DNA of 64,000 nucleotides from Tenacibaculum sp. AHE14PA (GCF_019278465.1 NZ_CP058983.1:496001-560000), one strand, 5' to 3'. Shown: positions 15,549-24,698, counted from the stretch's first letter. A program made the numbers and translations. The notes: a model not told the origin generated them from the sequence alone.

Positions 15549-16501
15549 TAAAACAATGATTTAATAATTTCTTTAATTGTGATTCCTTCAGCCTCTGCTT
15601 TATAATTTTTAACGATTCTGTGTGATAATATCGGAATAGCAACTGCTTGAACATCTGCAATATCTGGAGAAAATTTTCCGTTTATCGCAGCATGTGCTTT
15701 TGCTGCTAAAATTAAGTTTTGTGAAGCTCTTGGTCCTGCACCCCAATCGATATATTTTTTAATTAGTTCTGTTGATTTATCTGATTTCGGACGTGTTTTT
15801 CCGACCAAACCAACTGCATATTCTACTACATTATCAGCTACAGGTATTCTTCTAATCAACTTTTGCAATTCTATAATTTCTTGTGATGATAAAATTGAAG
15901 TTACCTTTTGGCTACTTGTTGACGTGGTACTTTTTACAACCTCAACCTCTTCTTCAAATGTTGGGTATTCTAAATGAATAGAAAACATAAAACGATCTAA
16001 CTGTGCTTCTGGTAAAGGATACGTTCCTTCTTGTTCAATAGGGTTTTGTGTCGCTAACACAAAAAAAGGTAAATCTAGCTTGTAATGATTACCCGAAATG
16101 GTAACCGATTTTTCTTGCATTGCTTCTAACAAAGCTGCTTGTGTTTTAGGTGGCGTACGGTTAATTTCATCCGCTAGAATAATATTAGAAAAAATGGGTC
16201 CTTTTATAAATTTAAACTGACGGTTTTCATCTAAAATTTCACTTCCTAAAATATCCGAAGGCATTAAATCGGGTGTAAACTGAATACGGCTAAATTGCAA
16301 ACCTAATACATCAGAAATGGTATTTACTAGCAAAGTTTTTGCCAAACCGGGCACACCTATTAAAAGAGAATGACCTCCGCAAAGAACAGACAATAAGGTG
16401 TAATTTACAGCTTCCTGCTGCCCTATTATAACCTTACCTATTTCTTGTTGTAATTGACTAAACTTTTTTACTAAATTATTTACAGCAGTAACGTCTGACA
16501 T
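15548..16501 (-). CDS. MoxR family AAA+ ATPase
   Basis: A 317-residue AAA+ chaperone-like ATPase. Walker A is GVPGLAKT (49-56), Walker B lies in IILADEINRTPPKTQAALLE, sensor 1 is in FFVLATQNPIEQEGTYPLPE, and the C-terminal lid begins at AGPRASQNLILAAKAHA. MoxR proteins usually act with DUF58 and von Willebrand A proteins on envelope or cofactor maturation. Here the only partner is the overlapping DUF4440 lipoprotein gene, which is unusual. The product is cytoplasmic. Confidence 0.9.
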   Translation of the reverse strand: MSDVTAVNNLVKKFSQLQQEIGKVIIGQQEAVNYTLLSVLCGGHSLLIGVPGLAKTLLVNTISDVLGLQFSRIQFTPDLMPSDILGSEILDENRQFKFIKGPIFSNIILADEINRTPPKTQAALLEAMQEKSVTISGNHYKLDLPFFVLATQNPIEQEGTYPLPEAQLDRFMFSIHLEYPTFEEEVEVVKSTTSTSSQKVTSILSSQEIIELQKLIRRIPVADNVVEYAVGLVGKTRPKSDKSTELIKKYIDWGAGPRASQNLILAAKAHAAINGKFSPDIADVQAVAIPILSHRIVKNYKAEAEGITIKEIIKSLF

Positions 16502-16561
16502 GAATTAAATTTTAAATGTTCTTTTTCAAAAAATCTTAATTTACAAACTATTATAAAATAA

Positions 16562-16584
16562 GATTCCCGCTAAACGCGGGAATC
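16562..16584 (-). terminator. GC-rich hairpin (terminator or REP-like palindrome)
   Basis: GATTCCCGC (16562-16570) and GCGGGAATC (16576-16584) form a perfect 9-bp stem with loop TAAAC. It lies just past the stop of the surA-like gene and before moxR. The motif is the kind dispersed widely in flavobacterial intergenic regions; with the T-rich minus-strand tail it can also end the PPIase transcript. Confidence 0.65.
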
Positions 16585-16608
16585 ACAATATACTAAAATT
16601 ATTAGTTC

Positions 16609-17988
16609 TTATTTGTTTTCTTTTTTCCAATCTTTCTCGAAAGTACAATCTTTATAATCGCTTCCTAATTTTATATACGTTTCTTGAATTTTCTCTTTAG
16701 TCCACTTTGCTATTGTTTCTTCTTTTTTCTTTGCTAATGCAAACTGTTGCATTCTTACATAATCTTCTACAAGGTCGGCTGTATGTGTTTCCGTTTTATC
16801 TTTCAATAAGATTACTTTATACATTTTTTCGCCTTCACGAGTTTCATCGTAAAAAACATCAGACAAATCACTTTTATTAAGTTCACTAATTCTACCAAAT
16901 AAATCTGGTGCCATTCTTGTTAACTCAAAAGTAGTCTCTTGTGTATATGGGTTTATTAACAAACCTCCATTATTTTTTGTTTCCTCTTCTTCTGAATACT
17001 CTTTTACAGCTTCTTCAAAAGTTATCGTAGCATCTTTTACATCTTTAACAATCTTTTCGATAGCTTCTTTTGTTTCATTTAATTTAGCATCAGAAATTTC
17101 TGGTTGCATTAATATATGAGAAACATCACGACCATTACCTCTTATTTTATTTAATAAAACAATATGGTATCCGAAAGGAGATTTAAATGGCTCTGAAATT
17201 TGACCTTCTTCTAATGAAAAAGCTACTTCTTTAAATTCTTTTACAAAACCAGTTTCTTTTGTTATTACCCCCATATTACCGCTGTTTTGAGCAGCACTAG
17301 GATCGTCTGAATTTATAATTGCTTTTAACTTAAAACTTGCGCCTCCTTCAACTTGCTTTTTAATTTCATTAAGCTTGTTAATAATACGTTCGATTTCTTC
17401 TTTAGTTGGTTCTGCTTTTAAAACTAATTGAGCTATCTCTACCTCTGCTGGTATTTCTGGTAATTCTTCTTTATCTGCCAATCCTTTAAAATAAACTCGT
17501 ATTTCTTCTGGAGTAACATCAATATCTTGCGTAATTTTTTGCTGTTCTTTTTCGATAAGAAGATTTTCTTTTTGTACTCTTTCCAATTCTTTCTTTAAAT
17601 CTTCAATATCATTAAAACCATATGCTTTAACCACTTTTTCTTCACTACCATACTCATTAGTAAAGTAAGCTATACTTCTTGCGACTTTACTATCAATATC
17701 TGATTGCGTAACAACAACACTATCAATAACTGCATGATGGGCAAGCAATTTTTGTTCCATTAAGTCTTCTAACATTTCACAATTAGAAATCGTAATCTTA
17801 CCCTCGCTTCTTTGCTCAACTTCTTGCTTAAATTTATCTATATCCGAATCTAAAACAATATTTTTACCAATAACTACTGCTACGCCATCTATTTTAGTTT
17901 CTTGTGCATTTATGGCACCTAAACTAGCTAAGAAAAAGGTAAATAAAATACTAGTATTCTTTAAAGTTTTTGTTTTGAATTGCATCAT
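16609..17988 (-). CDS. SurA-like periplasmic peptidyl-prolyl isomerase
   Basis: A 459-residue periplasmic chaperone with a signal peptide (cleavage near INAQ, residue 29). An N-terminal SurA chaperone domain (about 30-170) is followed by two parvulin modules. The first, about 180-285, shows AEVEIAQLVLKA, GNMGVITKETGFV and PFKSPFGYHIVLL. The second, about 285-395, has DVSHILMQPE and NNGGLLINP and is degenerate. The role is folding and delivery of outer-membrane proteins. It overlaps the upstream lipoprotein gene by 38 bp and is the last gene of a DUF493-PPIase-lipoprotein-SurA operon. Confidence 0.88.
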   Translation of the reverse strand: MMQFKTKTLKNTSILFTFFLASLGAINAQETKIDGVAVVIGKNIVLDSDIDKFKQEVEQRSEGKITISNCEMLEDLMEQKLLAHHAVIDSVVVTQSDIDSKVARSIAYFTNEYGSEEKVVKAYGFNDIEDLKKELERVQKENLLIEKEQQKITQDIDVTPEEIRVYFKGLADKEELPEIPAEVEIAQLVLKAEPTKEEIERIINKLNEIKKQVEGGASFKLKAIINSDDPSAAQNSGNMGVITKETGFVKEFKEVAFSLEEGQISEPFKSPFGYHIVLLNKIRGNGRDVSHILMQPEISDAKLNETKEAIEKIVKDVKDATITFEEAVKEYSEEEETKNNGGLLINPYTQETTFELTRMAPDLFGRISELNKSDLSDVFYDETREGEKMYKVILLKDKTETHTADLVEDYVRMQQFALAKKKEETIAKWTKEKIQETYIKLGSDYKDCTFEKDWKKENK

Positions 17989-18808
17989 TTATCAACGTTT
18001 TTTCTATCTCTCTAATTAATTCTAATTTTCGTTTGTGTAAAATTATTTGTTTTATCCTCGGACTTACAAATAACAAAGGTGCTGTTGCATTTTTTGGCAA
18101 CATACTTTTTACAGCGACCAAATATACTCCTAAACTATCTTCTTTTTGTATGTATTTAGATATTTTTAACAGTTTTTGATCAGTTTTTGACTCAAGAGCC
18201 GGAACTTTTTTCTGTAAATAAGAAAATGGTACCCAAGTTGAATCTTGTAGCCTATAAGATTTAAAGTTTAATAAATATCTTTCTAAATCTTCTCGCTCTA
18301 CTTCATCTGAAGATTTAAAGTTTTTTATGGTTTCTTCTTTATCTAAAAAATCTTTACCAAAATGAATATACTCAAATTGCAAAAGTTCTTCGCTTAACTT
18401 GAAGTTTTCTTTATTTTTTTGATAATACAACTCTATTTCTTCTTGATTTACAACCGTATCTAATTGCTGTTTTATTAAACGCTCTTTGTAGCCATTTATA
18501 TATAAACTCTTCTTATAATTATTTACTAATTTTTCTATCTTACCACTATTAACACCAGATATATTTTCTTCTGCTTTAGCTAGTAATAATTCTTTCTTTG
18601 CCCAAGAATTTATAAGGCCTTTTATGATTACCATACTATCTTTTTTGGTAATACCTTTGGGAATTAAATCAGCAATATCTTTCTTGTAAAGGTTTTTATT
18701 ATAAACGGTAGCAATAGGCCTATGCTGTTCTACTCTTTTAGTTTTTAAACTAAAAAAATCACATGAAACAACAAGTATTATTATTAATAAAAGGATTATT
18801 TTCTTCAC
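17951..18808 (-). CDS. PPIase-cassette lipoprotein lacking a parvulin domain
   Basis: A 285-residue lipoprotein (lipobox LVVSC, lipidation at C16). Its layout follows PpiC/SurA chaperone segments: IATVYNKNLYKKDIADLIP near the start, long charged helices, then EIELYYQKNKENFKLSEELLQFEYIHF-like text. The isomerase motif (GDLG...PFxTxxGYHI) is absent, so it probably serves as a chaperone or anchor. The start is GTG at 18808, forced because the same frame meets a stop two codons upstream. It is sandwiched between two PPIase genes, overlapping the surA-like gene by 38 bp. Confidence 0.72.
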   Translation of the reverse strand: MKKIILLLIIILVVSCDFFSLKTKRVEQHRPIATVYNKNLYKKDIADLIPKGITKKDSMVIIKGLINSWAKKELLLAKAEENISGVNSGKIEKLVNNYKKSLYINGYKERLIKQQLDTVVNQEEIELYYQKNKENFKLSEELLQFEYIHFGKDFLDKEETIKNFKSSDEVEREDLERYLLNFKSYRLQDSTWVPFSYLQKKVPALESKTDQKLLKISKYIQKEDSLGVYLVAVKSMLPKNATAPLLFVSPRIKQIILHKRKLELIREIEKTLINDAIQNKNFKEY

Positions 18809-18811
18809 TTT

Positions 18812-20416
18812 TTATTGATTGTATATTTTTTTAAACTTTTGTAATTCTTTTTCTTTTATTTCTATTTTATTTTTTTCTCGTAGCTCTTTTACCCAGTCTG
18901 CTTCTAGCTGTTTTTGATAATCAGTAATTACATATCCTCTTACTTCAGTAAATGATTTGTTTTTATATTTTGATTTATTTAATTTATAAAACGCTTTTAA
19001 ACCAATAGTATCATTTAAAGATGTATTCCATATTTTTTCTTGTAATAATTCAAACAAAAGCAATCCTTCTTTGTATTCTAAAAAAGCCTGCTTAAACTCC
19101 GGTTTTGTATGTAATAAATCATTTTTAAAATACGTTAAAACTTCATAATTTATAAAATCTTCATAAACTGTTTTTATTGGTAAACTTTTATTCTTTTTAC
19201 GATAATAATAAAACGATTTTACAAATATTTTCTTTTTATTGATAGTTAATAAAACACTATTCAGGTTATCTTGATTAATTTCATCATTTTCTGACACTAA
19301 AAAAACAGCTAATGCTTTTTCTGACTCTTTAATTTTGTACTCTTTCTTCAACCTACTTAAAACTACTTGTTTTGATAAAGTTGCTCTACTAGAGTTTCTA
19401 ACTTTTTTAGTTAACTCCTCTTTTAGTTCATCAAAAGAACCTAGAGGATGATTTTTTATGAGCTTAACAATATGCCATCCAAATTTGGTTTTAAAAGGTT
19501 TTGTATAATCGCCTAATTTTTTAATTTCTAAAACCTTGTTTTCAAAAACGGACACCATATCACCTGTACCAAACCTAGGTAAATTCCCTCCTAAAAAAGC
19601 AGTTGCATTGTCTTCAGAGTATTTTTTAGCAACCACATTAAAAGAACTACCAAATTTAAGTTTTTTATAAAGTGAATCTATCTTTTCTTTACTATTACTT
19701 GAATTTTTGACCAAAATATGAGCAACATCAAACGATCCTTTAGAAAGTCTCTTCCCAGTAACTTTTAAAATATGGTAGCCGTATTTTGTTTTAAAAGGCT
19801 TAGAAACTTGATTTAAGGGAGTTTTATAAGCCGCTTCCTCAAACGGGTACAACATTGAAAATACAGAAAAATAACCTAAATCACCTCCATTAATCTTAGC
19901 CGATGGATCTTCTGAAACTTCTTTTGCGACTTCCTCAAAAGATTCTCCGTTTAAAATCCTATTTCTAACTTCTTCAATTCTTTTATAAAGCATTAGTGTA
20001 TCAAATTTGATACCATTTTTAGGAAACTTAATTAATATATGGCTTGCTTTAACTTCATTTATTTTACGATAATACGCGTCTTTTATTAGTTTTGATAAAA
20101 ACGCTTCATCTAGTAAATAAGGAGCTATTAACTGATTTTTATAAACTTCTAATTCCCTTTTGTAACTTTTTAAAGTATCTAATTTTAAAATATAAGCTTC
20201 CTTAACTTTTAGCTTATAATTAATATATAGCTTTAGGTAACTGTCTATATTTTTAGATTCTTTATCAACTATAATTCCTAAGTTTTTTTCATAGACTTGT
20301 TTAAATTCCGAAACCATTACTGGCGAATTATTTATACGAAACAATTCTTTGTCTTTTTGAGCAAAAGAATTGTTAATTATAACCAAAACGAAAAAAAACG
20401 AAAAAAACTTACTCAT
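18812..20416 (-). CDS. Periplasmic peptidyl-prolyl isomerase, two parvulin domains
   Basis: A 534-residue exported PpiC-type isomerase. The signal peptide ends near NSFAQ (residue 20). Parvulin 1 (about 118-222) shows KASHILIKFP, GDLGYFSVFSM and PFKTKYGYHILKV. Parvulin 2 (about 225-325) shows DVAHILVKNS, GGNLPRFGTGDM and PFKTKFGWHIVKL. A charged C-terminal helical region of about 200 residues follows. It likely assists outer-membrane or secreted protein folding. It begins one base after the DUF493 stop and is first of the three PPIase-type genes. Confidence 0.87.
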   Translation of the reverse strand: MSKFFSFFFVLVIINNSFAQKDKELFRINNSPVMVSEFKQVYEKNLGIIVDKESKNIDSYLKLYINYKLKVKEAYILKLDTLKSYKRELEVYKNQLIAPYLLDEAFLSKLIKDAYYRKINEVKASHILIKFPKNGIKFDTLMLYKRIEEVRNRILNGESFEEVAKEVSEDPSAKINGGDLGYFSVFSMLYPFEEAAYKTPLNQVSKPFKTKYGYHILKVTGKRLSKGSFDVAHILVKNSSNSKEKIDSLYKKLKFGSSFNVVAKKYSEDNATAFLGGNLPRFGTGDMVSVFENKVLEIKKLGDYTKPFKTKFGWHIVKLIKNHPLGSFDELKEELTKKVRNSSRATLSKQVVLSRLKKEYKIKESEKALAVFLVSENDEINQDNLNSVLLTINKKKIFVKSFYYYRKKNKSLPIKTVYEDFINYEVLTYFKNDLLHTKPEFKQAFLEYKEGLLLFELLQEKIWNTSLNDTIGLKAFYKLNKSKYKNKSFTEVRGYVITDYQKQLEADWVKELREKNKIEIKEKELQKFKKIYNQ

Positions 20417-20417
20417 T

Positions 20418-20699
20418 TTATAATGAAATTATCCCCTTTATAACATCTGCTTTTTTATAATACGCAATTACTTCCTCTGCGTTTTTTACATTTAAAAAAA
20501 TAGAAAGACTGTTGTATTTACCTGTTTTAGATTTTTTTGTTTCAATAACAGCACCTCCTTTATTAAATAAATTCTTTACCTCTTCTACCTGATTTCCATC
20601 TGTTGGCACAATAAATTTATATAAATATTTACTAGGAAATGTTGTGGTATCTTCTAACTGACCTTTTAACTTGATATAAAATGCTTCTCTATCTGACAT
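20418..20699 (-). CDS. DUF493 family protein (YbeD-like)
   Basis: A 93-residue cytoplasmic protein of the DUF493/YbeD family, with an ACT-like ferredoxin fold suggested by YLYKFIVPTDGNQVEEVKNLF and YNSLSIFLNVKNAEEVIAYY, ending GIISL. Function unknown; in other bacteria it is linked to lipoate or regulatory roles without proof. It opens the PPIase operon, with one base to the next start, and has a -7 box on the minus strand at 20773-20766. Confidence 0.85.
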   Translation of the reverse strand: MSDREAFYIKLKGQLEDTTTFPSKYLYKFIVPTDGNQVEEVKNLFNKGGAVIETKKSKTGKYNSLSIFLNVKNAEEVIAYYKKADVIKGIISL

Positions 20700-20765
20700 A
20701 TTGTTTTATTAAACTTTTTCTGATAATAATTATCGTGTATATAAGATAATCTTAAAAATGAATGA

Positions 20766-20773
20766 CAAAATTA
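20766..20773 (-). promoter_or_regulatory. -7 promoter box of the DUF493-PPIase operon
   Basis: TAATTTTG on the minus strand, predicting a leader of about 60 nt. It is back-to-back with the plus-strand box at 20806-20813. Confidence 0.45.
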
Positions 20774-20805
20774 CACTATTTATTACATTTATAATTTGAA
20801 ACTTA

Positions 20806-20813
20806 TATTTTTG
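20806..20813 (+). promoter_or_regulatory. -7 promoter box giving a nearly leaderless mRNA
   Basis: TATTTTTG ends only 4 bases before the ATG at 20818. Transcription starting 3-6 nt after the box would begin at or next to the start codon. Confidence 0.5.
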
Positions 20814-20817
20814 CACC

Positions 20818-21348
20818 ATGCAACAAAAAATAGTTTTAATAGGAGGACCCGGAACAGGCAAATCTTCAATTTTAAGAGAGTTTATAAAACGTGGTTATCA
20901 TTGTATGCCAGAAATTTCGAGAGAAGTTACCTTAAAGGCTCAAAAAGAAGGAATAGATCAATTGTTTTTAGAACAACCTTTACTTTTTAGTCAAATGCTA
21001 TTAGAAGGTAGAGAACAGCAATATTTAGAAGCTGAAAAATGCCCAAATGATATTGTGTTTTTCGACAGAGGAATTCCTGATGTACATGCGTATATGAATT
21101 ATTTAGCAAGTGAGTATCCGCCTATCTATAAAGAAAAAAGCAATAAATACTTATATACAAAAGTGTTTATGTGTGCCCCTTGGGAGAAAATTTATAAATC
21201 GGACAACGAGCGCTACGAAACCTACGAACAGGCTGTAGAGATTGATACCTATTTAAAAGAAGCATATCAAGAAATAGGATATGAAATTATAGATGTTCCT
21301 TTTGATACCATAAAAAAACGCTGCGATTTTATTTTACAATCGTTATAA
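20818..21348 (+). CDS. AAA family ATPase/kinase-like NTP-binding protein
   Basis: A 176-residue P-loop protein of the AAA_28-like group. Walker A is GGPGTGKSS (9-17). A conserved CMPEISREVTLKAQKEG segment and FFDRGIPDVHAYM follow, the latter Walker B-like as in small-molecule kinases. Related proteins include predicted nucleotide or NAD-salvage kinases, but the substrate here is unknown. The next gene, recQ, starts 5 bp after its stop. Confidence 0.78.
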   Translation: MQQKIVLIGGPGTGKSSILREFIKRGYHCMPEISREVTLKAQKEGIDQLFLEQPLLFSQMLLEGREQQYLEAEKCPNDIVFFDRGIPDVHAYMNYLASEYPPIYKEKSNKYLYTKVFMCAPWEKIYKSDNERYETYEQAVEIDTYLKEAYQEIGYEIIDVPFDTIKKRCDFILQSL

Positions 21349-21352
21349 AACG

Positions 21353-23236
21353 ATGTATGAAGAATCTACAAACATATTAAAACATTACTGGGGTCACAGT
21401 TCTTTTAGAGTTCCTCAGCAAGAAATTATAGCTGCTGTATTAGAAAAAAAAGATACCATCGCTTTATTACCCACAGGTGGTGGTAAATCTATCTGTTTTC
21501 AAATTCCGGCTTTAATAAATGATGGTGTTTGTATTGTTATTTCGCCATTAATAGCATTAATGCAAGACCAAGTAGAAAGTCTTGTTACAAAAGGTATAAA
21601 AGCTACCGTAATTCCTTCGGGAAGCTCACAAGATGATATTATTACACTTTTTGATAATATCCGTTTCGGAAAAATAAAATTTTTATATGTTTCTCCCGAG
21701 CGCTTACAATCTCGTTTTATTCAAGAAAAAATAAAGCAATTAGATGTAAATTTAATTGCAATTGATGAAGCGCATTGTATTTCTGAATGGGGACACGATT
21801 TTCGTCCTTCTTATCAGCATATTGCTATTTTAAAAGAACTACATCCAACAACAAATATTATTGCTTTAACAGCAACAGCCACCAAAAAAGTTATTGATGA
21901 TATTATAGTTTCTTTAGATTTAGAGAATCCTACGGTTTTTAAAAAGTCTTTTTACAGAGAAAATCTAGCGTATCAAATTTTTAAGACGGATGATAAACTC
22001 CGTAAATTACATCAGATTTTTACTAAAACGAAAGCACCAGCAATTGTTTATGTAAACTCTAGAGTTAAAACTAAAGAAATCTGTGCTTATTTAAATGCCA
22101 ACGGTTTTAAAAGTACTTTTTACCACGGCGGATTAACAAGTTTAGAAAAACAACTTTCTTTTGATAGTTGGATGACAGAAAAAACACCAATTATTGTTGC
22201 TACAAATGCTTTTGGTATGGGAATAGACAAACCCAATGTTCGGGTTGTTATTCATTTAAATCTTCCCGCATCTATAGAGAATTATATTCAAGAAGCCGGT
22301 CGTGGCGGACGAGACGGTAACAAAGCTTTTTCGGTTGTTTTAACAAATGATAACGATATTAAACTTAGTAAAGAGTTATTAGAAAAATCGCTACCTGTTA
22401 TTGAAGATATAAAATTGGTGCATCGAAAATTATATCAACATTTTCAAATTGCCAAAGGAGAACTTATCGAAACTGCTTTCGATTTTAACTTTTTAGAATT
22501 TTGTAGTAAATACAAGTTAATTGCTAATAAAACCTATAACGCTTTACAGATATTAAATAGTAACGGAATCATAGAATTGAATTCTAATTTTCAACAAAAA
22601 TCTACCATTCAATTTTCTGTTTCAAGCAAACAAGTGTTGTTATATTCTCAGCAAAATCTGTCTTCCAAAAACTTTGTCCAAATATTATTACGTTTGTATG
22701 GTGGTGTTTTTGAAAACCTGGTGAAAATTGATGAGTTTTATATCGCTAAAAAAGTAGGCATTACTTCGTTGAGTGTTATTGAGGAATTAGAACGAATGGC
22801 TGAAAAAGAAATGCTTGAATACAACCAAGCAACCAATAATTCAGAGTTGTTTTTTCTGCATCCTAGAGAAGATGATACAACCGTAAACCGTGTTTCTAAA
22901 AACATCCGTTTGTATTTAGGTCAAAAAAAACAAAAAAATGATGATTTATTAGCGTTTATTAAAAACAATGAAGTTTGCAGAAGTGTACAGTTGTTACATT
23001 ACTTTAATGAAACTAGTAGTAAAGAATGCGGTATCTGCGATGTTTGCTTGCAAGCAAAACAAACTGTTGTTATAAAACCACTTGCTATTCTTAATTTATT
23101 AAAAAATCATAAAGCCTTAACTGTTTACGAAATCAGTATGCATCTAAACGAAAAAGAAGCAAACATTTTAATACTTTTGCGTACGCTATTATCCGAAGAA
23201 AAAATAAACGTTACTAACAATAAATACTTTTTATAA
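21353..23236 (+). CDS. recQ: ATP-dependent DNA helicase RecQ
   Basis: A 3'-to-5' DNA helicase for recombination and fork repair. Walker A is PTGGGKS (40-46), the DEAH box IDEAHCISEWGHDF spans 137-150, SPERL precedes it, and motif VI is EAGRGGRDG. A RecQ C-terminal zinc-like region ends at CGICDVCLQAKQ (near 560). At 627 residues it is on the short side and lacks an HRDC domain, as in many Bacteroidetes RecQ paralogues. It sits between the AAA ATPase and fmt, abutting fmt with no gap. Confidence 0.9.
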   Translation: MYEESTNILKHYWGHSSFRVPQQEIIAAVLEKKDTIALLPTGGGKSICFQIPALINDGVCIVISPLIALMQDQVESLVTKGIKATVIPSGSSQDDIITLFDNIRFGKIKFLYVSPERLQSRFIQEKIKQLDVNLIAIDEAHCISEWGHDFRPSYQHIAILKELHPTTNIIALTATATKKVIDDIIVSLDLENPTVFKKSFYRENLAYQIFKTDDKLRKLHQIFTKTKAPAIVYVNSRVKTKEICAYLNANGFKSTFYHGGLTSLEKQLSFDSWMTEKTPIIVATNAFGMGIDKPNVRVVIHLNLPASIENYIQEAGRGGRDGNKAFSVVLTNDNDIKLSKELLEKSLPVIEDIKLVHRKLYQHFQIAKGELIETAFDFNFLEFCSKYKLIANKTYNALQILNSNGIIELNSNFQQKSTIQFSVSSKQVLLYSQQNLSSKNFVQILLRLYGGVFENLVKIDEFYIAKKVGITSLSVIEELERMAEKEMLEYNQATNNSELFFLHPREDDTTVNRVSKNIRLYLGQKKQKNDDLLAFIKNNEVCRSVQLLHYFNETSSKECGICDVCLQAKQTVVIKPLAILNLLKNHKALTVYEISMHLNEKEANILILLRTLLSEEKINVTNNKYFL

Positions 23237-24181
23237 ATGAGAGATTTACGCATTGTTTTTATGGGAACACCCGATTTTGCGGTAACCATTTTACAACACC
23301 TTATCGAAAATGATTATAATGTAGTTGGTGTAATTACTGCTGCAGATAAACCTGCTGGTAGAGGTCGTAAGCTAAATCAATCTGCTGTAAAAAAATATGC
23401 GCTATCTCAAAACCTACCGATTCTTCAACCTACCAATTTAAAAAATGAAGAATTTCAGGCTGCTTTAAAAGAATGGAATGCTAATTTACAGATAGTGGTT
23501 GCTTTTAGAATGTTACCAAAAACTGTTTGGGCAATGCCGGAATATGGTACTTTTAATTTACATGCTTCTTTATTACCAGAATATCGTGGAGCTGCACCTA
23601 TTAACTGGGCACTTATTAATGGTGAAACCAAAACAGGTGTTACTACCTTTTTTATTGATGATAAAATTGACACTGGTGAAATTATCTTACAAAAAGAAGT
23701 AACTATTAAAGACGATGAAATTGTTGGTCAATTACATGATCGATTAATGTATTTAGGTGCCAATTTGGTTGCCGAAACATTAGATTTAATTGCTACTGGA
23801 GATGTAAATACAACAAAACAGCCCGAATTAGAAGAAAAACCTGCTTACAAACTGTATCCAGATAATTGTAAAATAGATTGGTCTAAATCTTTAAATGATA
23901 TCTACAATCATATTCGTGGTTTAAACCCTTACCCTGCTGCTTGGACAACTATAAAAAATGGTGAAGATGAAATTTCAGCTAAAATATATGATGTGACAAA
24001 AGAGTTTTCTGAACATGAATTTACAAACGGCACAGTTATTACCTCTAAAAAGGAATTAAAAATTGCCGTAAAAGACGGTTTCCTTATTGTTGATGAAATT
24101 AAGATTTCTGGTAAAAAATTAATGGATGCTAAAAGTTTATTAAACGGTTTTCAATTCGACAAAGAAGCAAAAGCGCTGTAG
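23237..24181 (+). CDS. fmt: Methionyl-tRNA formyltransferase
   Basis: Formylates initiator Met-tRNA using 10-formyl-tetrahydrofolate. The 314 residues are full length. Seen are FMGTPDFAV (8-16), the catalytic stretch FNLHASLLPEYRGAAPINWA with N and H, and the aspartate in DDKIDTGEIIL. The C-terminal domain begins near KIYDVTKEF. The ATG follows the recQ stop directly, so fmt is probably translated from the recQ message. Confidence 0.95.
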   Translation: MRDLRIVFMGTPDFAVTILQHLIENDYNVVGVITAADKPAGRGRKLNQSAVKKYALSQNLPILQPTNLKNEEFQAALKEWNANLQIVVAFRMLPKTVWAMPEYGTFNLHASLLPEYRGAAPINWALINGETKTGVTTFFIDDKIDTGEIILQKEVTIKDDEIVGQLHDRLMYLGANLVAETLDLIATGDVNTTKQPELEEKPAYKLYPDNCKIDWSKSLNDIYNHIRGLNPYPAAWTTIKNGEDEISAKIYDVTKEFSEHEFTNGTVITSKKELKIAVKDGFLIVDEIKISGKKLMDAKSLLNGFQFDKEAKAL

Positions 24182-24229
24182 CCCTCTATTTATAAGGTTT
24201 TAACGTTTTACTCACAAAAAGCACCACGG

Positions 24230-24267
24230 TTATTAACAATTTAAGCCTACTTATTAACAAATAAGCC
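24230..24267 (+). repeat. Two direct repeats upstream of the HU promoter
   Basis: TTATTAACAATTTAAGCC (24230-24247) is repeated as TTATTAACAAATAAGCC (24251-24267) with a 21-bp period, two helical turns. The second copy ends 18 bp before the -33 TTG of the HU promoter, a good place for an activator or autoregulator. The TTATTAACA core is loosely like a DnaA box (two mismatches). Confidence 0.5.
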
Positions 24268-24285
24268 TTTTTTTAGGGTCAAAAC

Positions 24286-24315
24286 TTGCATGGTACCGCA
24301 TTCCTACTATATTTG
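24286..24315 (+). promoter_or_regulatory. Promoter of the HU gene
   Basis: TTG (24286-24288), 19-bp spacer, TATATTTG (24308-24315): an excellent match to the Bacteroidetes housekeeping promoter, as expected for an abundant nucleoid protein. The leader is about 48 nt. Confidence 0.75.
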
Positions 24316-24367
24316 TTGAGCTATTAAGCGAAAAACAAAAAATTAATTTTTAAAACTTATTAAAATT

Positions 24368-24643
24368 ATGAACAAATCAGATTTAATCGATGCAATGGCT
24401 GCTGACGCAGGAATTTCTAAAGCTAATGCTAAAGCTGCATTAGACTCTTTAACTTCTAACGTTACTAAGTCTTTAAAGTCAGGTAACAAAGTTGCATTAG
24501 TTGGATGGGGAACTTGGTCTGTTTCTGAAAGAGCTGCTAGAACTGGTAGAAACCCTCAGACAGGAAAAGAAATTCAAATTGCTGCTAAAAATGTAGTAAA
24601 GTTTAAAGCGGGTGCTGGTTTAAGTGATTCAGTAAACAACTAA
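24368..24643 (+). CDS. hup: HU family DNA-binding protein
   Basis: A 91-residue nucleoid protein that bends DNA as a dimer. It starts [19 protein letters not shown] and has the beta-arm signature [21 protein letters not shown], with the arm-tip proline in RNPQTG, followed by [13 protein letters not shown]. It is a single-gene unit with a strong promoter, upstream direct repeats and a terminator. Confidence 0.93.
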   Translation: MNKSDLIDAMAADAGISKANAKAALDSLTSNVTKSLKSGNKVALVGWGTWSVSERAARTGRNPQTGKEIQIAAKNVVKFKAGAGLSDSVNN

Positions 24644-24665
24644 GACTTTTCTCAAAAACATATTT

Positions 24666-24698
24666 AAAACAGCATTTAGGCAACTAAATGCTGTTTTT
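24666..24698 (+). terminator. Intrinsic terminator of hup
   Basis: AAAACAGCATTTAG (24666-24679) pairs with CTAAATGCTGTTTT (24684-24697) around GCAA, followed by T. Confidence 0.85.

Noticed and set aside
24230..24267. Possible chromosomal origin (TTATTAACA like a DnaA box)
   Set aside because: Only two loose matches, no dnaA or other origin-linked gene nearby, and no AT-rich unwinding cluster beyond the general base composition.
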